Source: Clostridia bacterium (GTDB lineage Bacteria > Bacillota > Clostridia > Oscillospirales > Acutalibacteraceae). From it: a stretch of 52,293 nucleotides of DNA. The stretch spans positions 1-52,293 of the forward strand of contig JAQXZA010000138.1 of NCBI GenBank assembly GCA_029226955.1, written 5' to 3'. A program made the position numbers and the translations under genes. The notes under the pieces are model-generated. The model had not been told where the DNA came from and did no database searches. It worked only from the letters and a program-made list of their open reading frames with translations. This document shows positions 35,647-45,871 of the stretch, one piece after another (the stretch's first letter is position 1; each line of letters begins with the position of its first letter).

Positions 35647-36284
35647 TTTAATTTCGCCCTTTCTTGTTCCATTTTGTCTGCAAGCTCCTCAATCTCCGCT
35701 TTGCGTAATTTAAGGCTTGCCGTATTTGCGATAAGTCTTGCGGAAATAGGTGCTACATTATCTTCAATAATTACAAGTCCGTTTTCACGGAGTGTTGAGC
35801 CTGTTTCTACTATATCAACTATTGCGTCTGCAAGTCCCAAAAGCGGTGCAAGTTCAACAGAACCCTCTATCTTTATTATTCTTATATCCATACCCTTGCC
35901 CTCAAAAAATGTTCGGGTGACATTAGGATATTTTGTTGCAATGGTTTTTTCGTTATAGCCTGAGAAAAAGTCTGTTCCGGCTTTTCCGGCAAGTGCAAAA
36001 CGACATCTGCCGAAACCAAGGTCGAGTATTTCATAAAAACTTCTGCCGTTTTCCATTATTGTGTCTTTTCCGACAACACCAAGGTCACATACACCGTTTT
36101 CAACATAGGTTATTACATCTGCGGCTTTTGCAAGAACAACCTCTATTTCACCGTTTCCTATCGGAAGAATAAGTTTTCTGCCTTTTTCACGAACTGATGT
36201 ACAGTCATATCCGGCACTTTCAAGAAGTCCTACTGTATCTTTTTCGAGTCTGCCCTTTGTAAGTGCAATTCTTAATGGTTTCAT
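35643..36284 (-). CDS. hisG: ATP phosphoribosyltransferase, short form
   Basis: HisG condenses ATP and PRPP, the first and regulated step. The 213-aa protein is the short form lacking the C-terminal regulatory domain, so it needs HisZ, which is encoded directly upstream (4-nt gap). The signature [16 protein letters not shown] (PRPP-binding, about 155-170) and [13 protein letters not shown] are clear. Confidence 0.97.
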   Translation of the reverse strand: MKPLRIALTKGRLEKDTVGLLESAGYDCTSVREKGRKLILPIGNGEIEVVLAKAADVITYVENGVCDLGVVGKDTIMENGRSFYEILDLGFGRCRFALAGKAGTDFFSGYNEKTIATKYPNVTRTFFEGKGMDIRIIKIEGSVELAPLLGLADAIVDIVETGSTLRENGLVIIEDNVAPISARLIANTASLKLRKAEIEELADKMEQERAKLK

Positions 36285-36288
36285 ATCT

Positions 36289-37488
36289 TTATACTCCTGT
36301 ATTTATTGTTTTAATTTCTTCGCCAACAACAGTAAGTTTTTTGATTCCCTTTGATTTTGCGTATTCAAGAGCTTCCTGTTCGGTTTCAAAAACACTGTTT
36401 TCGCCAAGAATATTCGCCTCAGCAAGAGTTGCATTATATTTGATAGCCTCTATTTCGTAGCCTTTTGCACTATGTACAAGAATATCAGGCTTTTTTTTCT
36501 GCGGTATATTTCCTCTGCTGAGCATTACCCTTGAAAGTGAGTCAACATTTATTCCGAAACCTATTGCCGCAGCGGGTGCGTCAAAGCTGTCAAGAAGATT
36601 ATCATATCTTCCTCCGATAAGAACAGGCTCGCCTGAACCCTCTACATATCCGCTGAATACAATATTACTGTAATAATCGTTTCTCTGAACAAGACCAAGG
36701 TCAATTATCAGTCTGTCACCAAGATGATATTTTGAAAGGTCGTTATATATCTCTCTTACATAGTCAAGTGCTTTCAGTGCATCTTCATCATCACAAAGTG
36801 CATAAGCCTCATCAAGAACCTCAATTCCTCCGAAAAGACGTGGAAGTTTTCTTATTACATTTACTGCCTGTGTCTGTTCGAGAGAATCAAGTGCCGAGTT
36901 AAGAGCCGAATAGTTCTTTGACTCAATAAAAAATCTTATATCTTCACGTTCACTGTCGCTTACAGGGAGTTTCTGTGCAAGAGCCTTAAAAAATCCTGCG
37001 TGTCCGAGTTCAATACGGAAATCGGGTACACATTTTGACAGTGCCTCAATAGCTGTTGTAATAACTTCAAGGTCGGCACGTTTTCCCTTTGCTCCGATAA
37101 GCTCTATGCCTGTCTGCATAACCTCGTTGCTTCTGCCTGTAAGTCCGGGATTGTATCTGTAAACACGCTGATTATAGTAAAGTCTTAACGGGTGTGGTTC
37201 ATTTTTCAGTCTTGTTGTTACCATTCGGGCAATAGGTAATGTAGAATCGGGACGCATTACCATAAGTCTGCCCTTTGAGTCGCTCATTTTGAACATATAT
37301 TCCATCGGTATTCCTGAAATTGATTCCGAAAACAAATCATAAAATTCTATTCCGGGAGTCAGAACCTCGTGAAAACCACGATGTGAAAATACATTGCCAA
37401 GTATTGACGATACAGTTCTGTTTGCAAGACATTCTTCAAACAATAAATCCTTTGTGCCTTCGGGTGTAATTTTTGAATACTTTTTCAT
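36289..37488 (-). CDS. hisZ: ATP phosphoribosyltransferase regulatory subunit
   Basis: HisZ is a catalytically inactive HisRS paralogue that forms an octameric complex with short HisG and carries histidine feedback control. The 399-aa protein starts with the HisRS-like [12 protein letters not shown], has [12 protein letters not shown] and the degenerate motif 3 region [11 protein letters not shown]. It is the first gene of the eight-gene operon hisZGDCBAIE. A GAGGT ribosome site precedes the ATG. Confidence 0.93.
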   Translation of the reverse strand: MKKYSKITPEGTKDLLFEECLANRTVSSILGNVFSHRGFHEVLTPGIEFYDLFSESISGIPMEYMFKMSDSKGRLMVMRPDSTLPIARMVTTRLKNEPHPLRLYYNQRVYRYNPGLTGRSNEVMQTGIELIGAKGKRADLEVITTAIEALSKCVPDFRIELGHAGFFKALAQKLPVSDSEREDIRFFIESKNYSALNSALDSLEQTQAVNVIRKLPRLFGGIEVLDEAYALCDDEDALKALDYVREIYNDLSKYHLGDRLIIDLGLVQRNDYYSNIVFSGYVEGSGEPVLIGGRYDNLLDSFDAPAAAIGFGINVDSLSRVMLSRGNIPQKKKPDILVHSAKGYEIEAIKYNATLAEANILGENSVFETEQEALEYAKSKGIKKLTVVGEEIKTINTGV

Positions 37489-37519
37489 TTTAGCAAATAC
37501 CTCAATCTTTTTAATTTAT

Positions 37520-37582
37520 TTACTTCATCGTGGTAAAGTAATAGCGCAATAATAAGATAACATATTATCATAACAATGTCAA
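37520..37582 (-). promoter_or_regulatory. his operon promoter and candidate operator
   Basis: On the minus strand TTGACA (37577-37582), 17 nt, TATCTT (37554-37559). Downstream of the expected start a dyad with arms TTACTT (37520-37525) and AAGTAA (37536-37541), 10 nt apart, is well placed for a repressor. The roughly 60-nt leader has no T-box and no His-rich leader peptide, so control by a DNA-binding protein such as HisR is plausible. Confidence 0.65.
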
Positions 37583-37673
37583 GTAAAAAGTTAAATATAT
37601 TGTTTTTACATTATTATTCCATTATGTCAATTTTCCGGCAAAATTCCTACCTTTATATTTTCATACAAATTGC

Positions 37674-38282
37674 TTATAAAGTCAAGGTTTTAAAAATTTT
37701 TTCACACAAAGAGATAAATTCGTCTTTTGTCATAATACAATTTATAACATCAAGAATTGAATTTGAAGTCATATTATGCGGAAGATTCAGTGCCTGTTTC
37801 AGTTTTTCTCTGTTTTCCGAGGCATTAGGAGTGCCTGTGAGTCCGTATTCAAACAAATCTGCCTTTGTTATTTCTTTTTCAGACTTTATATATCCGTCGC
37901 TGAGTTCACATTCAGCACCCGATTTTGCTATTGCCTCACAAAGAATTTTCTCTGAAATTCCCTCAACCCCGAGTTTTCCCTCTTTTGACGGCTTGTCCTT
38001 GCGTTTTTCCTTGCCGAAAATATCGGGTATATAGGCGTTTTTTATTTTATCTGACGGCACTGTTCCTTTAAGAAAATTACGTATGACAAAGCCTGCACCG
38101 TCGCTGTCGGTAATAATCAGTATGCCCCTTGTCTGTGCAAGATGTCGTATAAGTGCCTGTTTTTCTTTATTTTTAAACACACCAAAACCGTCTGTTGTGA
38201 TTATAAGTCCGTCAATAAAATTTGACAGTTTTATTTTATCGTATTTTCCCTCAACGATTATTGCTTCCTTTATTTTTATCAA
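37674..38282 (-). CDS. rnmV: Toprim-domain RNase M5-like protein (DUF4093)
   Basis: RNase M5 matures 5S rRNA in Firmicutes. The 202-aa protein has an N-terminal Toprim domain with EAIIVEGKYDKIKL (catalytic Glu) and ITDSDGAGFVIRNFL (DxD), followed by the DUF4093 C-terminal part (about 105-202). In Bacillus this gene precedes rsmA; here it follows holA with a 4-nt overlap. The M5 activity is inferred from the family. Confidence 0.85.
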   Translation of the reverse strand: MIKIKEAIIVEGKYDKIKLSNFIDGLIITTDGFGVFKNKEKQALIRHLAQTRGILIITDSDGAGFVIRNFLKGTVPSDKIKNAYIPDIFGKEKRKDKPSKEGKLGVEGISEKILCEAIAKSGAECELSDGYIKSEKEITKADLFEYGLTGTPNASENREKLKQALNLPHNMTSNSILDVINCIMTKDEFISLCEKIFKTLTL

Positions 38283-39349
38283 GCTGACATACCCTCCCGC
38301 ACTATTATAAGAAGTTTTGAAATAAGTGTTTCAAGAAGTATTTGTGCGTCTGACCTCGTGCTTTTCAGCTTTATATCTGTCTGTAATATAGTGTCTAATA
38401 TTCGTCTGAGTGTCTGGGTTGAATATCGACGTGCATTGTTGTTGGCGGTTTTTAATACAAATTCACGATTTCTGTATTTAAAGTCCTTTGCAACGTCTGA
38501 GGCTGTTTTTCCGCTCTCTGAGGCAACTCTCATTCTGTACATATCAACAAAGGTTGAGCTTAAAGCAGATAAAATCATTTCAGGTTTTTCGTTTTGTTCA
38601 AACAACTGATGAAGATTTTTGTATGCACCGTTAAAATCGTTTGATGAAATACAGTTTGAAATTTCAAAAACACGGATTTCTGTATTTTTTGTCACAAGTT
38701 TTTTTATTATTTCTTCGGTTATTTCTGAATTATCGGCAAAGGCTGACAGCTTGTCAATTTCATTTTTTAAAGCCGTCATATCATTGCCGCACATTGCGAT
38801 TATCTTTGACGCATTTATCTGTGTAAGCGTACAGCCGTTTTTCTCTGCCCAGCTTACAAGCTGTTTTTCGAGTGCTATATCACCTTTTTTTTGCAATTCA
38901 AGCACTGTGCCGTATTTCTCAACGGCTGAAACAAAGCGTTTTGTTTTATTTGGCTTTTTGTCCTTGCTCTGTGAGTTTTTCGAGTTTTCGTTTAGTGTAG
39001 GCTGTGAAAAAATCAGTACGAGATTTTCAGGCAAATCGGTTAAATATTTTTCAAGGTCTTTATAATCCGATTCACTCATTGTGTTAATATCATAGTCGTT
39101 GACGCATACGCATTTATATTTTGAAAATACAGGCAGCTGTTCTGATGAAGCAATTATATCTTCAAGAGAAGTGTTTGAGCTGAGTTTCTGAAAATCAAAT
39201 TCTGATGGATTTTTACCCACAGCCTTGTTTATTAAAGAAGATGTATATTTTTTCACAAGATATTTTTCTTCACCGTATATGAAATAAATGTTTTTTAAAT
39301 TGCCTGATGAAAGTTCTTTTCTGAAATCCTGTTCTGTCAGCTTAGCCAT
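38279..39349 (-). CDS. holA: DNA polymerase III delta subunit
   Basis: The delta subunit opens the sliding clamp as part of the clamp loader. The 356-aa protein has the family start NIYFIYGEEKYLVKKY and the AAA+ -like domain without a working Walker A, then the collar domain with NREFVLKTANNNARRYS. It overlaps comEC by 13 nt and rnmV by 4 nt. The comEC-holA order is common in Firmicutes. Confidence 0.92.
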   Translation of the reverse strand: MAKLTEQDFRKELSSGNLKNIYFIYGEEKYLVKKYTSSLINKAVGKNPSEFDFQKLSSNTSLEDIIASSEQLPVFSKYKCVCVNDYDINTMSESDYKDLEKYLTDLPENLVLIFSQPTLNENSKNSQSKDKKPNKTKRFVSAVEKYGTVLELQKKGDIALEKQLVSWAEKNGCTLTQINASKIIAMCGNDMTALKNEIDKLSAFADNSEITEEIIKKLVTKNTEIRVFEISNCISSNDFNGAYKNLHQLFEQNEKPEMILSALSSTFVDMYRMRVASESGKTASDVAKDFKYRNREFVLKTANNNARRYSTQTLRRILDTILQTDIKLKSTRSDAQILLETLISKLLIIVREGMSA

Positions 39350-41619
39350 TCATTTTCCCTCCTGACCGATAATTTGTTGTCATTATACATACGCAGTGCA
39401 AGGTGTCCACTGCCGCCTGTTGCATAAATATGCTTACATACCGTTAAAAGCTGAGATATATCGTTTGAAAGATTATCATTACTATCCGAAATAATCAAAT
39501 ATTTTATAGAAAGACTGTCCGTATTTTTCAGTTGTCCATCTGTGATAAGAAAATCAGCTTTTTGCCACTGTTTTGGAATTGTAAGACAGTCCGTGCCGCT
39601 GTTGCACATAAGAAAACTGATATTATTTATTCTGAAATATACAGCTATGTTTTTTCCGTTTTTATATGTCATAATCGCAATATTTTTCCAATAAACAGTA
39701 TTTACAGAACCGTCCTCAGAAATAATATAATCAGATGTATGAGTTATAAGATAATGTATTCGTTCATAACATTTGCTTTCATCATATACCTGTATGTTTG
39801 ATACATTATAGCCGGTCATTACTTTTTCGGCACAAGCTGAATTTTCGTCCTGATTACTCATAAGCAACATATAATCTATATTCTGAACGGCGGAATCTTC
39901 AAGATAATTATTAAGTGCGTAGGTGTCTGTATTTCCGCCGCCGCACGAAAGAACAGCGGTTTCTCCGTCTTTGCTGACGACAACTGAAAGTCCCTGACCG
40001 ACATCAAGAACGGACAATTTTACACTTTCGTTTTTACTGATAATATCAGAAATTGCTCCACCGAGAAAAGTAACAGCCGCTACAAGTGCAAAATATCTTA
40101 TTGTACGCTTTCTGTTTTTCAGTAAAAAGATAAATGCACCGAGCAACAGCATTAAACTGAGCCACAGCGGAATAAATGACTGAGATGTTACTATTTTTGC
40201 AAAAGGAAGTGAGGCTATTTTATCTGCTGTCCAAAGTATGTAATTTGTAAGCATACCCGAAATTATGACAAACGGAACAGACAAAAACGAGAAGATAAAA
40301 GTTATATGAAACAGCACCATTAGTATTGAACTGAGTAAAAGCAATGATGCGGCAAAGCTGATAAGAAGATTTGAAATAATGGAATAAAGTGCAAACTGTT
40401 TGAAATAAATCAATGTCAACGGCAAGGTAAATACTGTTGCAGAAACAGTCAGTGCAATAATTGAAATTATAGTTTTGATAACAGGCTGTGTGATTTTTCG
40501 GATTTGTGCCTGTAAATGCGTTGGTTTTTCCTGTTTTCTTAAAATATGTTCGCCTAAGAATACGGTGATTTTTCCTGAACAAATTATAATTCCGAGTGTT
40601 GCGGCAAAAGACAAAAGAAATCCTATATCAGCCACAGCATAAGGGTTTATAAAACATATTATCAGTGCGGCAATACCAAGAGAATTAAGAGAGTCAGACT
40701 GTCGTATTATGCCAAGACCGATAAGGTATATTATCTGCATAATTCCGGCACGAATTACTGACGGTGAAAATCCTGTAATAGCCATAAATGCAAAGACAAA
40801 AAATGTCGTTAAAAGTGCGGAAAGACGTTTACGTTTTCCTGTTATAAGACAAAAAAATGCCATAACAAACTGAGTTATAATTGACAGATGAAAGCCTGAA
40901 ATTGCAATAATATGCGATATTCCGGCAGAGCGGAAATTGCTTTTTTCTTCATACGAAAGTCCTGTTTTATCTCCTGTAACCAGTGCATTTATAAAATTAG
41001 CCTGTTCTTTTGGCAAAAGTTCTTTGATGACTCCCGTTATATACTGTCTTATGATAAGTGCATAATAATAAAGCGGTTTTGAGTCTGACGGGGTTATCGT
41101 TACTTTTGAATAGGAATCAATACTGCCACAAAGCATTATGCCCTTTGAAATATTGTATTGATTATATGAACCGGAATTTTCATAAAAGCGTACTGTTGCT
41201 TTTATGTTGTCATAGGGCTGAATGTCATAAGCGTTTTTTGAGGAAACAAGGATTTTTATGTTTTGAGGAGAATTTGGAAAATTCACTTCGTTAGTTTCAA
41301 GTTTATAGTAATATCGTCCGTTTTGTTCATAAGGCAAATCACAAAGTTCTGCACTTACTGTTGCTGTCTGACCGCTTAATGCCATATTCGGAAGTACAGA
41401 ATATGACGAATAAGCATAAAACGAACAGAACGCTATTGCTGATGTGATAAATACTGTTGGAAATACAGCACTTTTTCTCAGCGGCTTTACAACAAGTGAT
41501 ATTACAAAAGCCGCAAGAAAAAACACTGCAATATATATGCACTGTTGAGTACCGAAAAGCAAGGCAACCGCCAGTGCAGATAAGTATGTAAATCCTATAA
41601 CTGCCAGCGGTCGCCCCAT
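39337..41619 (-). CDS. comEC: ComEC/Rec2 DNA uptake channel with a degenerate metallo-beta-lactamase domain
   Basis: ComEC carries single-stranded DNA across the membrane during competence. The 760-aa protein has N-terminal helices and an OB-like domain (about 60-180), the Competence domain with ALVTGDKTGLSYEEKSNFRSAGISHIIAISGFHLSII (about 205-245), and helices to about 520. The C-terminal domain starts with the expected LDVGQGLSVVV but then has LLMSNQDENSA where active relatives have the metal-binding HxHxDH. The nuclease-like domain therefore looks inactive. A CGGAGGA ribosome site is present. Confidence 0.9.
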   Translation of the reverse strand: MGRPLAVIGFTYLSALAVALLFGTQQCIYIAVFFLAAFVISLVVKPLRKSAVFPTVFITSAIAFCSFYAYSSYSVLPNMALSGQTATVSAELCDLPYEQNGRYYYKLETNEVNFPNSPQNIKILVSSKNAYDIQPYDNIKATVRFYENSGSYNQYNISKGIMLCGSIDSYSKVTITPSDSKPLYYYALIIRQYITGVIKELLPKEQANFINALVTGDKTGLSYEEKSNFRSAGISHIIAISGFHLSIITQFVMAFFCLITGKRKRLSALLTTFFVFAFMAITGFSPSVIRAGIMQIIYLIGLGIIRQSDSLNSLGIAALIICFINPYAVADIGFLLSFAATLGIIICSGKITVFLGEHILRKQEKPTHLQAQIRKITQPVIKTIISIIALTVSATVFTLPLTLIYFKQFALYSIISNLLISFAASLLLLSSILMVLFHITFIFSFLSVPFVIISGMLTNYILWTADKIASLPFAKIVTSQSFIPLWLSLMLLLGAFIFLLKNRKRTIRYFALVAAVTFLGGAISDIISKNESVKLSVLDVGQGLSVVVSKDGETAVLSCGGGNTDTYALNNYLEDSAVQNIDYMLLMSNQDENSACAEKVMTGYNVSNIQVYDESKCYERIHYLITHTSDYIISEDGSVNTVYWKNIAIMTYKNGKNIAVYFRINNISFLMCNSGTDCLTIPKQWQKADFLITDGQLKNTDSLSIKYLIISDSNDNLSNDISQLLTVCKHIYATGGSGHLALRMYNDNKLSVRRENEWLS

Positions 41620-41664
41620 TTTCGTATCCTCCGATTGTTAATTAAAATAATTTTTCAGACAGAA

Positions 41665-42009
<345 letters not shown>

Positions 42010-42030
42010 TTAACATCTCCTGAATAAAAT

Positions 42031-43695
42031 TTATTTTTGTTTTAACATTTCTTCGGCATAGTCCAGTGTTGCCTTTGTAATTTCAACTCCGCCGATAATT
42101 CGGGCAAGTTCATTTTTTCTGCCCTCATAATCAAGCAAAGTTACATTGGTAAATGTTTTGCCGTCAGAAACATTTTTCTGAATTTTGAAATGGGTATCGG
42201 CAAGTGCCGCTATCTGTGCAAGGTGTGTGACACAAAGTATCTGACGGCTGTCCGAAACCTCTTTGAGTTTAAGTCCGACTTTTTGTGCGGCACGACCGCT
42301 TATACCTGTATCGACTTCATCGAAAATAAGCGTATCAATATCATCTTTATCGGCAAGCACATTTTTTATTGCAAGCATCATTCTTGAAAGTTCACCGCCT
42401 GATGCAATTTTTGAAACAGGCTTTGGTTCTTCTCCCGGATTTGTCGATATGAGAATTTCTATATTATCACAGCCGTAATTATTCAATTCGCATTTTTTTT
42501 GTGATACAACAAGCTGTACATTCGGCATATCAAGAAATGTCATTTCGTCACGCACAGCCCGAGAAAACTGTTCTGATGTTTTTTTGCGTTTTGCGGAAAG
42601 TTTTTCAGCAAGTTCAAGTGCATTTTTATGAGCCTTTTCACAGTTCTCGGCAAGTATGTCACGGTTTTCTTCATACTGTTCAAGATAATCGAGTTCGGAT
42701 TTTGCTTTTTCAAGAAAATCAAGCATTTCATCTATCGTATTGCCGTATTTTCGTCCGAGTGTATAGATAAGGTTAAGCCTGTCCTCTATCTCGTCAATAT
42801 TTCCGATTTCACAGTCTGAACTGTCACTTAAAGATGAAACTTCATTACAGCAGTCCTCAATATCATAAATTGCATTCTGAAGTCTTTGGGCGATAGTTTC
42901 AGCATCGGGCATACAGTCGGTTATATCTGAAAGTGAGTCGCAAGCCATTTCCAAAGACTGTAATGCTCCGTCAGAATCTTCACTTCCGTTTAAGTATTCT
43001 TTTGCAATATTCAGTGCATTTAAAATTCTCTCTTTGTTTTCGATTATGTTCTTCTGCTCAGTGAGTTCTTCATATTCGCCTGTATGAAAATCTGCATTTT
43101 CAAGTTCCTCAACCTGATATTTAAGCAAATCTATTTTTCTTATGCGTTCAGCGTCATCAAGTGCGGCTTTGTTAAGTTCAGCGGCAAGTTTTTTGTATTC
43201 TTTGTATGCCGCCTGATATTCAATCAGTTCCTGTTCGAGATTGCCGAGTTTATCAATATAAGTTATGTGGTGTTCAGGCGACATAAGTTCATAACTTTCG
43301 TGCTGTCCGTGAATATTGATAAGAAACACACCTATATCTTTAAGTACACTTACAGTTGTCGGGCGACCGTTAATACGGCATTTACCTTTGCCTGAAACAG
43401 TTATTTCACGCTGAATCATAACCGTTCCGTCTTCTTCAGGTGTAAATCCGTAATTTTCGAGTACAGATAATGCACTTTGGGATAAATCCGAAAATTCTGC
43501 ACTGACAAAGGCATTTTCACAGCCGCCCCTGATAAGATTCCGTGATGTGCGGTTTCCTAAAACAGCGTTTATTGAGTCGATAACAATGGATTTACCTGCA
43601 CCTGTTTCACCTGTAAGAACATTCAATCCTTTTGTAAAATCAATGCTTGTTTTTTCGATAACTGCGATATTTTCAATATAAAGATTTCTTAACAT
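42031..43695 (-). CDS. recN: DNA repair protein RecN
   Basis: RecN is an SMC-like ATPase recruited to double-strand breaks. The 554-aa protein has Walker A GETGAGKS (about 31-38), long coiled-coil arms (about 160-370), the ASGGELSRMMLAIK signature and Walker B TLIFDEVDTGISG. It lies 14 nt after argR, behind AAGGAG, in the conserved argR-recN order. The usual followers spoIVB and spo0A are replaced by a HIT gene and comEC. Confidence 0.97.
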   Translation of the reverse strand: MLRNLYIENIAVIEKTSIDFTKGLNVLTGETGAGKSIVIDSINAVLGNRTSRNLIRGGCENAFVSAEFSDLSQSALSVLENYGFTPEEDGTVMIQREITVSGKGKCRINGRPTTVSVLKDIGVFLINIHGQHESYELMSPEHHITYIDKLGNLEQELIEYQAAYKEYKKLAAELNKAALDDAERIRKIDLLKYQVEELENADFHTGEYEELTEQKNIIENKERILNALNIAKEYLNGSEDSDGALQSLEMACDSLSDITDCMPDAETIAQRLQNAIYDIEDCCNEVSSLSDSSDCEIGNIDEIEDRLNLIYTLGRKYGNTIDEMLDFLEKAKSELDYLEQYEENRDILAENCEKAHKNALELAEKLSAKRKKTSEQFSRAVRDEMTFLDMPNVQLVVSQKKCELNNYGCDNIEILISTNPGEEPKPVSKIASGGELSRMMLAIKNVLADKDDIDTLIFDEVDTGISGRAAQKVGLKLKEVSDSRQILCVTHLAQIAALADTHFKIQKNVSDGKTFTNVTLLDYEGRKNELARIIGGVEITKATLDYAEEMLKQK

Positions 43696-43709
43696 AATGT
43701 ATAACTCCT

Positions 43710-44177
43710 TTATGTAAATGAGTTATTTTTATTTGACATAAGTTTTTTTATGTCCGCAACTAAGGTTACAGAGGCGGCGTCTGTCCGTGTAGCAACAAAA
43801 ATAGTGTCATCACCTGCAATAGAACCCAACACTCCTATGCGGTGAGTGGAGTCAAGCGACGCACAAACTGCCTGTGCCATACCGCTGCGTGTTTTTATTA
43901 CCACTATGTTATGGGCATAGTCAACACTGAGAACCGCTGTTGCAAAAAGATATGAATGTGACGCTTCCTCGTCAGCATTGACTGTTTCAGCGGCATATTT
44001 ATAACTGCCGTCATTTGCAAGCACCTTGACAAGACGCATTTCTTTTATATCTCTTGACACAGTAGCCTGTGTTACATTGAAACCGCTTTTGCGGAGCATT
44101 TCAAGCAAATCCGACTGTGTTTCTATATTATTTTCTTTTATGAGTTCAAGTATTTTTGCCTGTCTGCCTGTTTTCAT
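43710..44177 (-). CDS. argR: Arginine repressor
   Basis: ArgR/AhrC is a hexameric repressor that uses arginine as corepressor and often also activates catabolism. The 155-aa protein shows the winged-helix ATVSRDIKEMRLVKV (about 37-51) and the C-terminal arginine-binding GSIAGDDTIFVATR. It starts 2 nt after nadK. No arginine genes are in the window. Confidence 0.95.
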   Translation of the reverse strand: MKTGRQAKILELIKENNIETQSDLLEMLRKSGFNVTQATVSRDIKEMRLVKVLANDGSYKYAAETVNADEEASHSYLFATAVLSVDYAHNIVVIKTRSGMAQAVCASLDSTHRIGVLGSIAGDDTIFVATRTDAASVTLVADIKKLMSNKNNSFT

Positions 44178-44179
44178 TG

Positions 44180-45046
44180 TCAGCCGCCTTTCTCCGCAAA
44201 TTTATCATTCAATACTCTGTAAAAAGTTTTATCTTTAAGATTTATCAATTCCGTTTCAATTTCAGCAGACGTTACAATAACTTTGTCTGTACGGTTAAGA
44301 ATTACCGTCTGTTGACCGTCAATAGAAAGAAACACCTCTGTGTCATCATCACAAGCCGCACTGACAACAAGTTCTGACGAATGGTTAAAAACAACAGACC
44401 GTGCAAAAAGAGAATGTGAACATATTGGTGTCATAAGAATACATCTCATAGTCGGTTCAACAACAGGGCCGCCGGCTGAAAGTGAATATGCACTTGAACC
44501 TGTCGGCGTTGAAATAATAAGTCCGTCTGCACGATAATGACAGATATAACTTTTTCCGAGAGAAACATCTATATCAATAAGTCGTGACAGTGAACCTCTG
44601 GAAATAACTGTATCGTTAAGGGCATAAAACTGCTTATGACCGTTCTGACTGATATGAGTAATTTTAAGCATCATACGCTTTTCGATTGTATAATCTCCGT
44701 CAATGAGTTTTTTCAGCATAAAAAGCTCGTCAGGTTCAATTCCCGCAACAAAGCCAAGACGACCCATATTTATTCCGAGCAACTGCTTTTTTAGTATTGA
44801 TGCGTGTTGTGCGGCGTGAATTATTGTTCCGTCGCCGCCTATCGTGAGAACTATATCACAGTTTGAAATAAGCTGTTCGTGGTCAGGAAAAAAACTGACA
44901 TCACAGCTTTTATATTGAGGCTTTACATCATCTGCCATCATTACATTAACACCATATTGTCTGAGTATTGATATAACATTCAATGATGTTTCGTATGCAC
45001 CGTTTTTTGTAAGATTCGGGATAATGGCAATATTTTTATTATTCAT
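44180..45046 (-). CDS. nadK: NAD kinase
   Basis: NadK phosphorylates NAD to NADP. The 288-aa protein has the GGDGT motif in VLTIGGDGTIIHAAQ (about 69-73), NMGRLGF and the substrate loop ADGLIISTPTGSSAYSLSAGGPVV. It follows tlyA by 11 nt with an AGGTGAT ribosome site. Confidence 0.96.
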   Translation of the reverse strand: MNNKNIAIIPNLTKNGAYETSLNVISILRQYGVNVMMADDVKPQYKSCDVSFFPDHEQLISNCDIVLTIGGDGTIIHAAQHASILKKQLLGINMGRLGFVAGIEPDELFMLKKLIDGDYTIEKRMMLKITHISQNGHKQFYALNDTVISRGSLSRLIDIDVSLGKSYICHYRADGLIISTPTGSSAYSLSAGGPVVEPTMRCILMTPICSHSLFARSVVFNHSSELVVSAACDDDTEVFLSIDGQQTVILNRTDKVIVTSAEIETELINLKDKTFYRVLNDKFAEKGG

Positions 45047-45057
45047 AATATCACCTG

Positions 45058-45867
45058 TTATTTATCAAGTGTCTGGTGTGATTTTTCTACAAGCTGTTCA
45101 ATGTCAATTTCTTTGAATGACTTTGGTTCGTCGGATTTTCTGATATAGATAAGATATTCTATATTTCCCTCAGGTCCTTTTACTGGCGAAAAATCAAGGT
45201 CAAGAACATCAAAACCGTTTTCAAGACAAAAAGTATATATTTTTCTGATTACTTCAATATGAATATTTTTATCTCTTACAACACCGTTTTTGCCTACATT
45301 TCCACGTCCCGCCTCAAATTGTGGCTTTATAAGACACACTGCCTCGCCGTTTTCCTTTAACAGCGGGCGAACAGCCGGAAGTACAAGGCATAATGAAATA
45401 AAGCATACATCAACGCTGAAAAAGTCTATTTCGTCGGGTATCTGTTCTTTTGTGATGTACCGGATATTTGTGCGTTCAAGATTGACAACACGACTGTCGT
45501 TTCTGAGTTTCCAGTCAAGCTGTCCGTAGCCGACGTCAACAGAATATACTTTTTTTGCACCGTTTTGCAACATACAATCCGTAAAACCGCCTGTTGACGC
45601 ACCTATATCTATTGTTGTCTTGTCCTTTAAGTCGAGATTAAATGATTTTACGGCTTTTTCCAGTTTAAGACCGCCACGACTGACATATTTTAGCTTGTTG
45701 CCACGAAGTTCAATTTTTACCGTATCTTTATATGTTGTACCGGGTTTGTCCGACTTCTGATTATCAACATATATAATTCCCGACATTATGAGTGCTTTGG
45801 CTTTTTCACGGCTTTCCGCAAGACCAGCCTCATATACCAGTACATCAAGACGCTTTTTTTCAGCCAT
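45058..45867 (-). CDS. tlyA: TlyA-type rRNA 2'-O-methyltransferase
   Basis: TlyA family proteins methylate 16S/23S rRNA ribose positions in some bacteria. The 270-aa protein joins an N-terminal S4 RNA-binding domain (KRLDVLVYEAGLAESREKAKALIMSG) to an FtsJ-like methyltransferase with DIGASTGGFTDCML and the K/D/K/E-type core. ATG 45867 lies 4 nt after the dxs stop; the frame extends to 45972 only within dxs. It is the usual partner of dxs and nadK. Confidence 0.93.
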   Translation of the reverse strand: MAEKKRLDVLVYEAGLAESREKAKALIMSGIIYVDNQKSDKPGTTYKDTVKIELRGNKLKYVSRGGLKLEKAVKSFNLDLKDKTTIDIGASTGGFTDCMLQNGAKKVYSVDVGYGQLDWKLRNDSRVVNLERTNIRYITKEQIPDEIDFFSVDVCFISLCLVLPAVRPLLKENGEAVCLIKPQFEAGRGNVGKNGVVRDKNIHIEVIRKIYTFCLENGFDVLDLDFSPVKGPEGNIEYLIYIRKSDEPKSFKEIDIEQLVEKSHQTLDK

Positions 45868-45871
45868 TACA

